From NCBI GenBank assembly GCA_003635255.1, contig PYJC01000177.1:201-64200 (forward strand): DNA of 64,000 bases, read 5' to 3'. Position numbers and translations under genes: made by a program. The notes below the pieces were generated by a model. The model did not search any database. It had not been told where the DNA came from and worked only from the letters and a program-made list of their open reading frames with translations. The DNA comes from Candidatus Poribacteria bacterium (GTDB lineage Bacteria > Poribacteria > WGA-4E > WGA-3G). This document shows positions 15,413-24,105 of the stretch, in pieces; the first letter of the stretch is position 1; every line of letters begins with the position of its first letter.

Positions 15413-17671
15413 CTACAAAGTAACCAGTTTAACAGAAGTTGTTGGTGGCTGTCTGAATGCGTGCCGGATCTCAAGCACTTGACAAAGATTTCCGTTGAGG
15501 TGCAGGCGTTCTTGTATTTTCAGATAGACGACATCACCGACGTTCATGTAGAACGTAGGCTTCAGTGTTAGATTAAGAATCTGTTTTATTTCCTTGAAGC
15601 GAGCGAGATACGCATTTGCGAGCCATTCAGCCCAGACGCGCTGATGAGCATCCAAAGGTATATCTACTTCCAAAAGCCGTGCGCCGTTTTCAGTGATACT
15701 TGTTGCGTCTTCAACAAGGACCGCCTCGCCGTCGCCATATCGGAGCCGTACCCTGTTATAGAACTGACGGAGATCGTTGGTGGCGACGATAGATTTGATA
15801 GGCATCTCAAGTACATCTGCGTTGAGTGCCAAAATGTGATCGACGAAAGTGATGTCGAAGTTGCCGGTGTGTGCAGCAGCGGTGGTGTCCTCGGCACCGC
15901 GGACAAGGTTTGCGAATTGACCGTTTTCATCTGCGCCTGTGTGTTTTATCAGTTCACCGTCGATAAAGAGCCATCCTTCGTTGGGGAATTCACCCCAATT
16001 CAGTTTAGCCGCGGTAACCGATCGTTGCGTTGCGGAGATACCTGATCCGCCTCCGTTGAGAGCTTTCTGGGGTTCACGGGGCCGCATAAAAAAGGTATCG
16101 TTTTTGAAGCCTATGATAGCATTCGTAAGAATCGCTATATCTTTCAACACATCAAACCCTGTGCGTCCGTTTGTCAAAACCTCGCTCAGCCGTTGATTAA
16201 TCTGGTTGTGATGCTGAATCCAGTTCCAATTGCCGATACGGTTGACGGGGAATTCACCGCGGGGTTGTCCAATATCGTCGAAGTTCCCGAAGCCGGTAAT
16301 CAGATGCAAAACCTCATCTGCTATTATTATCGGTGAGGCAGTGCCGCCATGGATGCCATAAAAATAATCTGTCTCCTCGGTGTCCGGGTTATCATCTGTA
16401 GACGCGCTGCGCCAGTTGCGTCCGACCGTTTGAATTGTGCTTGCTGGATGCTCAATCTTGTACAGATGGCCTATTTTTTCGCGATAGTCAGGATCCGAGA
16501 ACTCGGTCTCATCCTCGTATACATAATGTGAGCCTTCCATGAAATACAGCATGTTTCCATTGACCGTTAGCGATCGTGCTGCAAGCGTCATATCCGAATA
16601 CGCTTTCAAAACCTCAAATTGACAGTTTGCGGTGTTTACTCGCACCAGTACGGCACCTGCTTGTCCGTTTGAGAGGAAGTTTTCCGGGTTTGTTGGCGTA
16701 ACCAGTTCACCGTCATCGTTGACCGTTTGTGTGAACTTTCGCACTTGAACAACAAGGTACACATAATCACTAATAGCAATAGATTCCAGTACGCATGTAA
16801 AGGCTCCCCCGGCATTATCACCGAGGTGTGGAATTACATCGTTAAGCACATCGTTTGCGATAATATCTTTCTCCAGGACACAAACTTCATCTGCACCCGT
16901 GACTTGTGCAACTGCAGTTGGTGCTGCGATCTCGAAAGTTTTAGAGGTATCCTCTAAAGGGCCGAGGACAGCAGGATTAGAATTTGCGACTTGTGCAGAT
17001 TCAGCAGAAACCGTAATCGTTACTTTTGTGCTGGTGTTGCTTGGCGGTATCGTGAGCTCGGCTGTGTATTTACTCGCATCCCCTGACACTTGTTGAAAGT
17101 TGCCGATTGTCCCCACATCTGTTTGGGCATCCGCCTGCACAAAGTTTTCCATCGGTACCGGTGTGTCATCTGTATAGGTCCAGTCGAAAGTGAGAGGGAT
17201 AGGTCGTTGCGTAATCGGTCTTTGTGTTGGCACGCCAATTTTGACGATCGGAGCGACAATTCCCAATTCTATAGTCGCAGATGTATCCTCCGAGGGACCG
17301 GTGACATTCGGATCAGCTATCAGTGTTGCGGCATTCGCAAGCACAGTAATTGTCCAATTCCCCGTCCGTTTTATAAATCTCACATCACAGGTATATCGGC
17401 TGTTGCTCACTTTTGTAAATCTGAAAATCTCACCGCCGGGGTCGCCTATTAGAGAACCGATACCGAAGCCGCTCACCGGTGCAGGCTGCCCGTTGTTATT
17501 TTCAAAGTCAAATACAATCGTTGCGACACGACCGGTATAACGCGATGCCATCGGTGGACGGATAACGACTGAGAGCGAAAGCGTCGCTGTCACCGGTGGT
17601 TGATTGCCGCTCACCATAGTGAGGGACTGGGTGTTCGGGGTCCCGCGTATAGCCATCTTTCCATGTAGCAT
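15413..17671 (-). CDS. Phage tail hub or tip-attachment-like protein with Ig-like repeats
   Basis: 752 residues. The first about 250 hold two related Ig-like modules marked by the repeated phrase GPSEDTSATIEL / GPLEDTSKTFEI. The middle has propeller-like strands. The last 250 (NWGEFPNEGWLFIDGELIKH onwards, to RVRLRYGDGEAVL and FKEIKQILNLTLKP) resemble the C-terminal halves of phage tail hub proteins. The start is uncertain: an ATG at 17671 and one 15 bases on both lack a good ribosome site. Virion function is inferred from position downstream of other tail genes. Confidence 0.5.
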   Translation of the reverse strand: MLHGKMAIRGTPNTQSLTMVSGNQPPVTATLSLSVVIRPPMASRYTGRVATIVFDFENNNGQPAPVSGFGIGSLIGDPGGEIFRFTKVSNSRYTCDVRFIKRTGNWTITVLANAATLIADPNVTGPSEDTSATIELGIVAPIVKIGVPTQRPITQRPIPLTFDWTYTDDTPVPMENFVQADAQTDVGTIGNFQQVSGDASKYTAELTIPPSNTSTKVTITVSAESAQVANSNPAVLGPLEDTSKTFEIAAPTAVAQVTGADEVCVLEKDIIANDVLNDVIPHLGDNAGGAFTCVLESIAISDYVYLVVQVRKFTQTVNDDGELVTPTNPENFLSNGQAGAVLVRVNTANCQFEVLKAYSDMTLAARSLTVNGNMLYFMEGSHYVYEDETEFSDPDYREKIGHLYKIEHPASTIQTVGRNWRSASTDDNPDTEETDYFYGIHGGTASPIIIADEVLHLITGFGNFDDIGQPRGEFPVNRIGNWNWIQHHNQINQRLSEVLTNGRTGFDVLKDIAILTNAIIGFKNDTFFMRPREPQKALNGGGSGISATQRSVTAAKLNWGEFPNEGWLFIDGELIKHTGADENGQFANLVRGAEDTTAAAHTGNFDITFVDHILALNADVLEMPIKSIVATNDLRQFYNRVRLRYGDGEAVLVEDATSITENGARLLEVDIPLDAHQRVWAEWLANAYLARFKEIKQILNLTLKPTFYMNVGDVVYLKIQERLHLNGNLCQVLEIRHAFRQPPTTSVKLVTL

Positions 17672-17697
17672 AGGCTGTCAGCCTGTACTTTCTTCCT

Positions 17698-17832
17698 TTA
17701 ACCTCGCCTTGGTGGGTTTCCTGCCATAAACAGGGATCTTCGCGTCATTGCTATCAATTCTTCCCGCGAGTAGATAAACACGATTTTCTTGGCGTTGGGA
17801 TTACGAAAGTATTTGTCCAGTAGCTTTTTCAT
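17698..17832 (-). CDS. 44-residue basic protein
   Basis: A good CAGGAG site lies 7 bases before the ATG. The product (MKKLLDKYFRNPNAKKIVFI onwards, ending PPRRG) is basic and compact, with no known family. It lies between two tail-hub-like genes and reads in the same direction, so it is probably a real small phage gene. Confidence 0.55.
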   Translation of the reverse strand: MKKLLDKYFRNPNAKKIVFIYSREELIAMTRRSLFMAGNPPRRG

Positions 17833-17852
17833 TTTCTATCTCCTGTAGGGCT

Positions 17853-18038
17853 GATAATCAAAGATGCACAACCTAACAGGTTATGCTACAACATGTATAC
17901 TTTTTCGCAATTTCTATACATGTCGCGACCGATATGTATAATTTGTATAGATAGGCTTCGTCATTTGGCGAAGGGTTTTTTGTAGCGCAAACTGTTAGTT
18001 TGCGTCGCATAAGCCACAAACTGAAAGTTTGTGCTACA
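17853..18038. promoter_or_regulatory. Operator-like palindrome, terminator and twin hairpins
   Basis: ACATGTATA (17891-17899) and TATACATGT (17915-17923) form a spaced 9-bp palindrome, followed by a related GATATGTATA at 17931. A plus-strand terminator-like hairpin CTTCG/CGAAG with six T lies at 17956-17981. Twin hairpins (AAACT-GTT-AGTTT and AAACT-GAA-AGTTT) enclosed by TGTAGC/GCTACA lie at 17981-18038. A single related hairpin (AACCT-AAC-AGGTT) is at 17855. Confidence 0.55.
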
Positions 18039-19506
18039 GTGCTTTTTTGAATACGAGCGTTTGCGATCTGCCGCCGCTGAGGAACGTCATCCCGCCGAGG
18101 AGTGTACTACCACTTATATCGAAGCCGATGCCCCCGTGGTTTTCGTAGTTGTCCATATTCATCGTAATCAGGGCAGTTGGCGTAACACCAGCTGCCGTCG
18201 CTTTCGCAACCCCAAACTGCGAATTGCCGGCATTGACGCAGGCATAATAGAGCCCATCGTTTTCCCTATAGATCAGCTGCCGTCGTGAATCAGGTTTCAT
18301 AAACACACTCGCAACCCCATGATAATAATGTGCGAGTTGGGGCTTCAGGCTCACAGTATGCGCGACAAAAACGGTTTCTGTCTTGCTGGTGATGTCCAAC
18401 TGGATAATCTGATTCTCGCTGCTCGCCTCATTTGCGTCGTAATTCCCGCCCGTAGTTGTTAGCAGATAGAGGTTATTCCCGGATTTCGTGAATTTCCACA
18501 CCTCTGTCGCCGAACTGAAACCGTGCAGTTTGGTATAGGTGCGCGTCCTGGTATCGTAGGTTATCACCTGCGAGAACCCGTTCGGATTGTTCCTGTGCTT
18601 ATTGTAGAGAAAATACCACTTGCCAGCGTCGTGTAGGAAATCGGTCACATAACCGTTCCATGTCACAGGGTTCCCGCTCCCGATGTTCCCGATCAGATCG
18701 TAATTGATTCGCCCATTTGACGAAAAGTGTGGGTCAGCGTCTCGCGCTGGTATCGCTATATCGGAATTCGTGATGCCGGCATGGTTGAGAATATCGGTAA
18801 TCACATCCAAGAGATGCCGGTATCGGTATGGCGATTTCATTCGGATTTGCGGGTATCCGGACTGCGGATTCGTTATAAATCCGCCTTCGGTACGTACACC
18901 TTTATCACCTATGATAAAGTTTTGCGAGTCCAAGGTCCCTTCCGTTGCGAGTTTCTGAACGGGTTCGATCTCCTCACCGGTACGTGTTGCCAACTTAACA
19001 GATCCGTGTGATGCCGGCATGATGGCATCCATCACCGGATAGACCCCGTTTTCAGCGGCTTGTTCAAGATCTTCCGTTAACATAAAGTGCCGCGGTAAAC
19101 CGAAGTCAGCAACCGCTTTTTTCCGTATATCGCCGAAATTGTCAGTACATGTTACTCTCAGTGACTTCACGTCCTGAACGAGTCGGATGATGGTCCCTTT
19201 AAAGACAGTTTCCGTGTGGCGGGTGCCGTCCACAATAAACCCTGCCTCGATTTCGATAGGTGAGTTGCGACCGGTACGTCGACCGCCGTTTCGCGTGAAG
19301 AAGTTCGACGGGTTGTTGGGTGAAAAATCGCCGTGGATGTCGCGAAGCGTGAAACTCGCTTCCCCCACGCGAAATTCTGTGAGGTTCGGATAGTCCACTC
19401 CTTGTCCGATGTCGTCCATTGATGCGATGTCATCCGTCACGTCTTGGTCGTGGATTTTGACCGTGAGGGCGACTGGATGTCCGCTATAACTAAATTCCTT
19501 TGGCAT
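18034..19506 (-). CDS. Phage tail hub-like protein with propeller segment
   Basis: 490 residues. The N-terminal 120 residues (FRVGEASFTLRDIHGDFSPN, later FKGTIIRLVQDVKSLRVTCT) have the feel of baseplate or tail-hub beta-domains. The C-terminal half has repeated propeller-type strands (KWYFLYNKHRNNPNGF, LYLLTTTGGNYD, LYYACVNAGNSQFGV). The gene sits between the distal-tail-like gene and the larger hub-like protein, where siphophages encode tail-tip parts. The ribosome site is weak. Confidence 0.5.
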   Translation of the reverse strand: MPKEFSYSGHPVALTVKIHDQDVTDDIASMDDIGQGVDYPNLTEFRVGEASFTLRDIHGDFSPNNPSNFFTRNGGRRTGRNSPIEIEAGFIVDGTRHTETVFKGTIIRLVQDVKSLRVTCTDNFGDIRKKAVADFGLPRHFMLTEDLEQAAENGVYPVMDAIMPASHGSVKLATRTGEEIEPVQKLATEGTLDSQNFIIGDKGVRTEGGFITNPQSGYPQIRMKSPYRYRHLLDVITDILNHAGITNSDIAIPARDADPHFSSNGRINYDLIGNIGSGNPVTWNGYVTDFLHDAGKWYFLYNKHRNNPNGFSQVITYDTRTRTYTKLHGFSSATEVWKFTKSGNNLYLLTTTGGNYDANEASSENQIIQLDITSKTETVFVAHTVSLKPQLAHYYHGVASVFMKPDSRRQLIYRENDGLYYACVNAGNSQFGVAKATAAGVTPTALITMNMDNYENHGGIGFDISGSTLLGGMTFLSGGRSQTLVFKKAL

Positions 19507-19508
19507 CG

Positions 19509-19607
19509 TTACGTCTCATTTCTGTATGAACTGCACATTAGTATCATTTTGGGCAGTTCAGGACCGTTCTTCTTGTGGATTTTCACGCGAATTGCGACTG
19601 TGCCCAT
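19509..19607 (-). CDS. Possible 32-residue protein
   Basis: Short ORF filling the gap between two tail genes. No ribosome site is seen, and it might be non-coding. Confidence 0.25.
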   Translation of the reverse strand: MGTVAIRVKIHKKNGPELPKMILMCSSYRNET

Positions 19608-19620
19608 GATTTTTTGTTGC

Positions 19621-20409
19621 TTAGGCTTCCCTAACGCTAAATGATACCCGCCGTCCGCCGCCTTTCCATCTTGATAGGTATCGGATCTGTGTTTCAGGGT
19701 TGGGCCAGAGCGCAGGAAAAACGCGATCCGGGTATCGATTGTATTCTGCGGCAAAGACAAATCTTTTGTATCTCCGAATAAACGAGATAAGTTGATCTGT
19801 GAGTGTCTCTCGTGTCCCCTTTCTCGGTGACTGGAGCGTCAGGTTCACCAACCACTTGTCCCTTTCGCCCCCGATAGGTGGTACGTAAGAGAGCCGTTTG
19901 CGTAGATCGGGTTCCACAGTGCCGAGATCAAGAGAATCGTACTCGATACGGCTAAACCCGCCATCGGAATTCAGTGTGAGCAGCCGATCGAGAACCATCA
20001 CCTCATAAATGCGTGGTGATGATCCAGTAAAGGTCAAAGTGATAGATTTCGCTTTGGGCTTCGTGGTGCTTTCGTCTATCCAGAGGTTGTGCAGATCGTG
20101 TTGGTATCCGTCAACGGTCGTAGAAACTTCGTCTCTCGAATCGTTTGTCACGGTTGCTGGTAGCGTGCGCGCAGCGGGACTGGTGATATTTTCTGGATTG
20201 GTGAATGCTGCAGAATAGCTGCTGACACCGGATCCCTTCACAAAAATATCAGTAAAGGCGCGTGCATCACCAGAGCCATCGCCAGCTGTGTCGATATGCA
20301 GGAGCATCGAGGTCTCTGACGTGAAGGTGTTATAGTCGTTATCTGCTACGGCTTTATATTGGCTGCGTCCGCCGCCGTAATTCAGAGCGGGTAAAAAAAA
20401 TTGCGCCAT
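19621..20409 (-). CDS. Distal tail protein-like
   Basis: 262 residues with GGAG before the ATG. The N-terminal beta domain is followed by a segment, GERDKWLVNLTLQSPRKGTR then LISFIRRYKRFVFAAEYNRY, typical of proteins at the distal end of siphophage tails. It would normally follow the tape measure gene directly. Here 12.1 kb of other genes separates the two. Confidence 0.45.
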   Translation of the reverse strand: MAQFFLPALNYGGGRSQYKAVADNDYNTFTSETSMLLHIDTAGDGSGDARAFTDIFVKGSGVSSYSAAFTNPENITSPAARTLPATVTNDSRDEVSTTVDGYQHDLHNLWIDESTTKPKAKSITLTFTGSSPRIYEVMVLDRLLTLNSDGGFSRIEYDSLDLGTVEPDLRKRLSYVPPIGGERDKWLVNLTLQSPRKGTRETLTDQLISFIRRYKRFVFAAEYNRYPDRVFPALWPNPETQIRYLSRWKGGGRRVSFSVREA

Positions 20410-20850
20410 GGGTGCACTCCAGGAAATGGTTATAAGTTAAAGAGGGTTGGGTTACAGAAAACCCTTCGGTGACGTGGACACCTCTTAACTCTCACTGCGA
20501 GGCAAACTTATAACTAAGAACCAACAACCATTATAATGTGGAGTGCGTGGCGGCTATAAGGGGAATTCAGTGGGAAAGCAATACATAAGTAATACAATAG
20601 CAATACATTTAAGAAAAAGGGAAGGTTATCCGTGCGATTTTCTCTCACTGCGAGGCATGAAAAATCTTTCGGTTATCAGTTATAAGAGGTCTCTTAACCG
20701 ATAACTCAAAGCGCAGCATACTGAAAACGACAACTCTTATAATGTAGAGGGGTTGGGCGGTTAGAATGGGAATTCGGTGGGGAATATATAGAATCAATAT
20801 AGACTTGAAAAAAAGTGGATGGAAGATCGGAAGGATGGAAGGGTGGAATT
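20410..20850. repeat. Repeat-filled intergenic region
   Basis: No gene. Two arms of GTTATAA-type heptamers flank 20424-20535. Then come TTATAATGTGG, GGGGAATTCAGTGGG and 11-bp units of the AAGCAATACAT type (20573-20613). A second, shorter copy of the TTATAATG...GGGAATTCGGTGGG element lies at 20735-20790, and a copy of the GATTTT-CTCTCACTGCGAGGC repeat at 20634-20700. The same mosaic recurs at 41620-41830 and, inverted, at 43700-43870. Confidence 0.7.
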
Positions 20851-20939
20851 TGAAGTGCGTACGCTTATTTGGACCACAATTTTCTTAGCTTAACATGAGT
20901 TTGATAAATAAGAAAAATCTTCTCGTCGTATGCACTTCA
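20851..20939. mobile_element. 89-bp MITE-like element with 13-bp terminal inverted repeats
   Basis: Begins TGAAGTGCGTACG and ends CGTATGCACTTCA, inverted repeats matching at 12 of 13 bases. The first 32 bp recur with two mismatches at 31789-31820 in the same orientation, at the far end of the cargo block. No transposase is present. Confidence 0.5.
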
Positions 20940-20953
20940 CAGTGCTTGATAAC

Positions 20954-21712
20954 CTATCGGACAGAGCGTTTCAGGTCTGCCCACTGCGTTGCCAATTTCC
21001 CTTGCGGTTCAACCGGCAGGAACACTTCAACGCTGTCCATGATCAGAGTAATCTCGTCTGCGTCTAATGCACGCGTAAAGACGGCATAATCGTCCATTGA
21101 CCCGGCAAAGGTCTCGCCACCGGAACCACCGATGCGATAAATGTCGTTCGCTCCATCGGTTTCCTGAAAGTCGGTTTCAGCAACCATCTCACCGTCGGCA
21201 TAAATCTTGAACTTATCACCATCGCCTGTGACGGCTATGTGCATCCACTTACCCTCTTTGACGATGCCCGGTTCGGTCTGACACAGGACTGTCCATCCGC
21301 CAACGCGGCCGCGCCAAGAGATGAGTCCCTCGTCTTTGTTAATGAACAAAGTGTTGTGTCCGATGCCCGACGGTAAACTCCGCCAGATGTGTTCCCATGT
21401 GGTGCCTTCAAAGTTCGGGTTAACCCAAGCAGAAATTGTGAACGGATCTTCTTTGAAAAGGTCACCATGAAGTGAGTCGGAGGTTTCCAGTTCAACATAG
21501 GCGGTTGGGTCGAGTTCAAGGGCATCTCCGAATTTGCCGTTTACCCACCGAGATGTGCCTGTAATGTCGCCGTGGTTATCGTTTCCTGATGCGTCTTCCG
21601 TATCACCATCAAATGGGTAGTACGCCACCATATCCGGGTCTTCACCCGTAATCCCTAAAGTGGCGTTTATCAGTAGGAAGGTGACTGCCAAAAATAACGT
21701 CCAACGTTTCAT
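20954..21712 (-). CDS. Secreted LamG-domain protein
   Basis: 252 residues: signal peptide 1-20, then a LamG/concanavalin-like domain (DMVAYYPFDGDTEDASGND, FTISAWVNP, GKWMHIAVTGDGDKFKIYAD, GSMDDYAVFTRALDADEI). The C-terminal motif GKLATQWADLK resembles the end of the protein at position 2-160. Probably exported and glycan- or protein-binding. Its ATG overlaps the stop of the truncated apt reading frame in an ATGA junction, so it is now read from the regulatory region of another operon. Confidence 0.75.
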   Translation of the reverse strand: MKRWTLFLAVTFLLINATLGITGEDPDMVAYYPFDGDTEDASGNDNHGDITGTSRWVNGKFGDALELDPTAYVELETSDSLHGDLFKEDPFTISAWVNPNFEGTTWEHIWRSLPSGIGHNTLFINKDEGLISWRGRVGGWTVLCQTEPGIVKEGKWMHIAVTGDGDKFKIYADGEMVAETDFQETDGANDIYRIGGSGGETFAGSMDDYAVFTRALDADEITLIMDSVEVFLPVEPQGKLATQWADLKRSVR

Positions 21713-21813
21713 GGGTATCGCTCCTTTGTTAAAAGCGGTGTAATGTCTTTAAACATGATACTTGGCTTAGGATAATTAGGGACGGTTCGGATAAACTTGG
21801 ACAGATCATTCAT
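21709..21813 (-). pseudogene. apt: Truncated adenine phosphoribosyltransferase (N-terminus only)
   Basis: 34 codons, MNDLSKFIRTVPNYPKPSIM then FKDITPLLTKERYP, matching the conserved N-terminus of Apt (LKDFIRTIPDYPKPGIxFRDITPLL). GGAG precedes the ATG. The catalytic domain and PRPP loop are absent because the frame ends at TGA overlapping the LamG start codon. It is a relic of a host purine-salvage gene and marks a rearrangement breakpoint. Confidence 0.75.
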
Positions 21814-21938
21814 ATTTTTCTCCAAATCATTTTTCGGGAACCTTCAACTCTCCTGACACGTCCTTCACGAGAGAGTTTATCAAGGACACCACGGATTAAG
21901 GTGTAATCTTGGGAGTCGATATAACTTATATTTCTCAC
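21810..21938 (-). CDS. 42-residue winged-helix-like fragment or small regulator
   Basis: GTG start with AAAAGGA six bases upstream. DYTLIRGVLDKLSREGRVRR then VEGSRKMIWRKI looks like the recognition helix and wing of a winged-helix protein. It ends in an ATGA overlap with the apt relic. It could be a complete small protein or the surviving C-terminus of a larger regulator. Confidence 0.45.
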   Translation of the reverse strand: MRNISYIDSQDYTLIRGVLDKLSREGRVRRVEGSRKMIWRKI

Positions 21939-21979
21939 TAATTGTCCTTTTAGTTTAATATTAACATCACAGATAAAAC

Positions 21980-24055
21980 TTACTTCCGAATCAACATCTT
22001 CCGTGTTGCCGTGAAATCCCCTGCCGTCAACGTATAGAAATAAATTCCGCTTGTGACGGGTTCACCGAGATAGTTTTTCCCGTCATAGTAGGCAGCGCGG
22101 TTTGGCGTTTTATACACACCCGCGGGCTGATGTCCGAGCGGCAAGGTTCGCACGATTGTTCCTGTTGTTGTCCGTATCGTCAACACAACTTCAGCTGGCA
22201 CAGCTAACTGGTAAGGTATCCACGTTTCTGGATTAAACGGATTCGGGTAGTTTGCAAACAGTGCTGTTTTCATTTCTGTTTTCTCTGACTTCAAAAACAT
22301 CAAGAGATTTTCAAGGCTTGTGATACCTTTCTGGAATTCGATGGACCCGTCGTATTCTGTCCATGCCATGTCTATCCATTGCTGGACTAATTCGGGCGAG
22401 ATCGGTGCGTCCGGGGTGTTCTCTACGGGCGCGTTGATGTACTGTGCGACAAGGACAAGGTCATTGATATTGACGACCCCATCTTCGTTTACATCCACAC
22501 TGACACGGCTGCCATCGTCCTTCGAGGCGAGCGGTGTACCAAAATAGAATGCAACCTCCAGCATATCAAGGATACTCACTTTCCCGTCTCCATTGACATC
22601 TTCACGGCGCGGGGGTGTCTGATTTTGGTATCCTGGCAGCCGTTCCTCATATTGTGTATCGGGGGGAAGTCCAAAGAAACCTGACCACCACCCCTCCTTT
22701 TCATAAACAGCAACTAACAGGACATTATCTCCTGCCAAGAGCGTGATACTGAAACTGTCTTGATAATCATTTGCGTCTCTGTCGATAGCGTTGGTATGAA
22801 CCAGTGCCCCGTTGAGCCAGACCTTTACAGCGTCAGAACTGCCGACAAACAGGGTCGTCTCTTGTTCTCGGGGTGCGTTCAAGAGGATGGATCCATAAGC
22901 GACGTGGTGATCCACATTATCTAAGCCTAAACCGATCTCGTTGACGAGTTCGTTGATGTTATTGCCCCCGCTGCGTGAGAGGTACCCCTCTGTCCATCTC
23001 TTATTCCCGACAGGATCATACCGTCTTGCCCCCTGCGTTGCAATCATCGCTTCCGTTGTGGTGCCGTCAGTGGCACGACTGAGATAATCTCTGCCGGAAG
23101 CCGCCGCTGCCGCCCCGGACACGTCACCCGTTGGAACGATCACCCATAACCAAGGGCCCGTGATTTTCGGTGCGGGCCGGACCTCTCCAGGGTTACTGAA
23201 CGTTATGATATTAACATCTTTCGGCAACGCATTCAGCGGTGAGAAGTCTTGTATGTTATTATTATTGAGTTCTATCCACGTCAAGTTATGAAGGGTCGCA
23301 AGCGGCGAGACATCCGAAATTTGGTTATGTCGAAGACTCAAACGTGCCAACCCTGTGAGACTTGATAGGGGCGTGATGTCTGTAATTTCGTTGCCGACGA
23401 GATAGACCTCTCGCAACTGCGTCATCTCTGCCAAAGGTGAAATATCGGTGAGTTCGCCGCCACAGATATCGAGGATACCGAGTTTCGGTAAAGCGGTCAG
23501 TGCTGAAAGGTTTTCGATCGGGGTGCCCCACGTATGAAGCCGTCTTAAACTTATCAACCCGACCAGCGGCGTGAGATCAGCGATCGGGTTCTCAGTGAAA
23601 TGTATCGATTCGAGTCTGATGAGCCCCGCAAGCGGTGAAAAGTCCGTGATCGCGTTATGCGAAACATTCAGGTTTGTCAAGTTGATGAGCCCTTTGAGGG
23701 GTGAAAGGTCGGATATGTTATTACTGTCAAGATCGAGCACTTGCAGTTTGATTAAATCTTTAAGCGGTGACAGGTCAGATATAGCGTTATCGCGAAGTTC
23801 GAGTCTATCCAAGTTCGTTGCAGCTGCCAATCCAGTCAAGTTGGTAATGTTCGCCTCCTCCGCGTCAAGCCGTATCAACGTTGCCATATCCGCCGCAGTA
23901 ATAGGGTCACCGGGTGCTTTTTCAAGCACGTTTACGAGTGCAGTCTGCAGGTTTGGGTCCGGAATGTTTACGATTTGGGCGAGTATCCCCTGGGGTAAGC
24001 TAAAAAGTCCGATATAAAACAAGAACAGGTACAGCCATAATTTCATGCGTTGCAT
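21980..24055 (-). CDS. Secreted leucine-rich-repeat protein with dockerin and C-terminal sorting-like domain
   Basis: 691 residues from the ATG at 24055 (AAGGAG upstream). Signal peptide 1-28. Residues about 65-285 are internalin-like 22-residue LRRs (LxxLxLxxNxISDLSPL). A beta domain with DAVKVWLNGALVH and NVLLVAVYEKEGW follows. Paired dockerin-like calcium loops (DVNGDGKVSILDM and DVNEDGVVNINDL) lie at about 490-550. The last 95 residues form the NYPNPFNPETWIPYQL domain ending TRKMLIRK, seen on exported proteins of Poribacteria and related phyla. Likely surface protein for protein-protein contacts. Host-type cargo. Confidence 0.85.
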   Translation of the reverse strand: MQRMKLWLYLFLFYIGLFSLPQGILAQIVNIPDPNLQTALVNVLEKAPGDPITAADMATLIRLDAEEANITNLTGLAAATNLDRLELRDNAISDLSPLKDLIKLQVLDLDSNNISDLSPLKGLINLTNLNVSHNAITDFSPLAGLIRLESIHFTENPIADLTPLVGLISLRRLHTWGTPIENLSALTALPKLGILDICGGELTDISPLAEMTQLREVYLVGNEITDITPLSSLTGLARLSLRHNQISDVSPLATLHNLTWIELNNNNIQDFSPLNALPKDVNIITFSNPGEVRPAPKITGPWLWVIVPTGDVSGAAAAASGRDYLSRATDGTTTEAMIATQGARRYDPVGNKRWTEGYLSRSGGNNINELVNEIGLGLDNVDHHVAYGSILLNAPREQETTLFVGSSDAVKVWLNGALVHTNAIDRDANDYQDSFSITLLAGDNVLLVAVYEKEGWWSGFFGLPPDTQYEERLPGYQNQTPPRREDVNGDGKVSILDMLEVAFYFGTPLASKDDGSRVSVDVNEDGVVNINDLVLVAQYINAPVENTPDAPISPELVQQWIDMAWTEYDGSIEFQKGITSLENLLMFLKSEKTEMKTALFANYPNPFNPETWIPYQLAVPAEVVLTIRTTTGTIVRTLPLGHQPAGVYKTPNRAAYYDGKNYLGEPVTSGIYFYTLTAGDFTATRKMLIRK

Positions 24056-24105
24056 CAAAAATTCTCCTTCTTGAGTTCGGCGCGCGTGTCCCGCGCGCCA
24101 TCAGC

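Noticed and set aside
5818-20409. Diversity-generating retroelement near the fibre and receptor-type genes
   Set aside because: No reverse transcriptase frame and no template/variable repeat pair with adenine-biased differences was seen.
12366-21000. Link between 'EPQGN/EPQGK' in the 1001-residue enzyme and the LamG protein
   Set aside because: The first comes from the family B repeat; in LamG only about 10 bases match, which is within chance.
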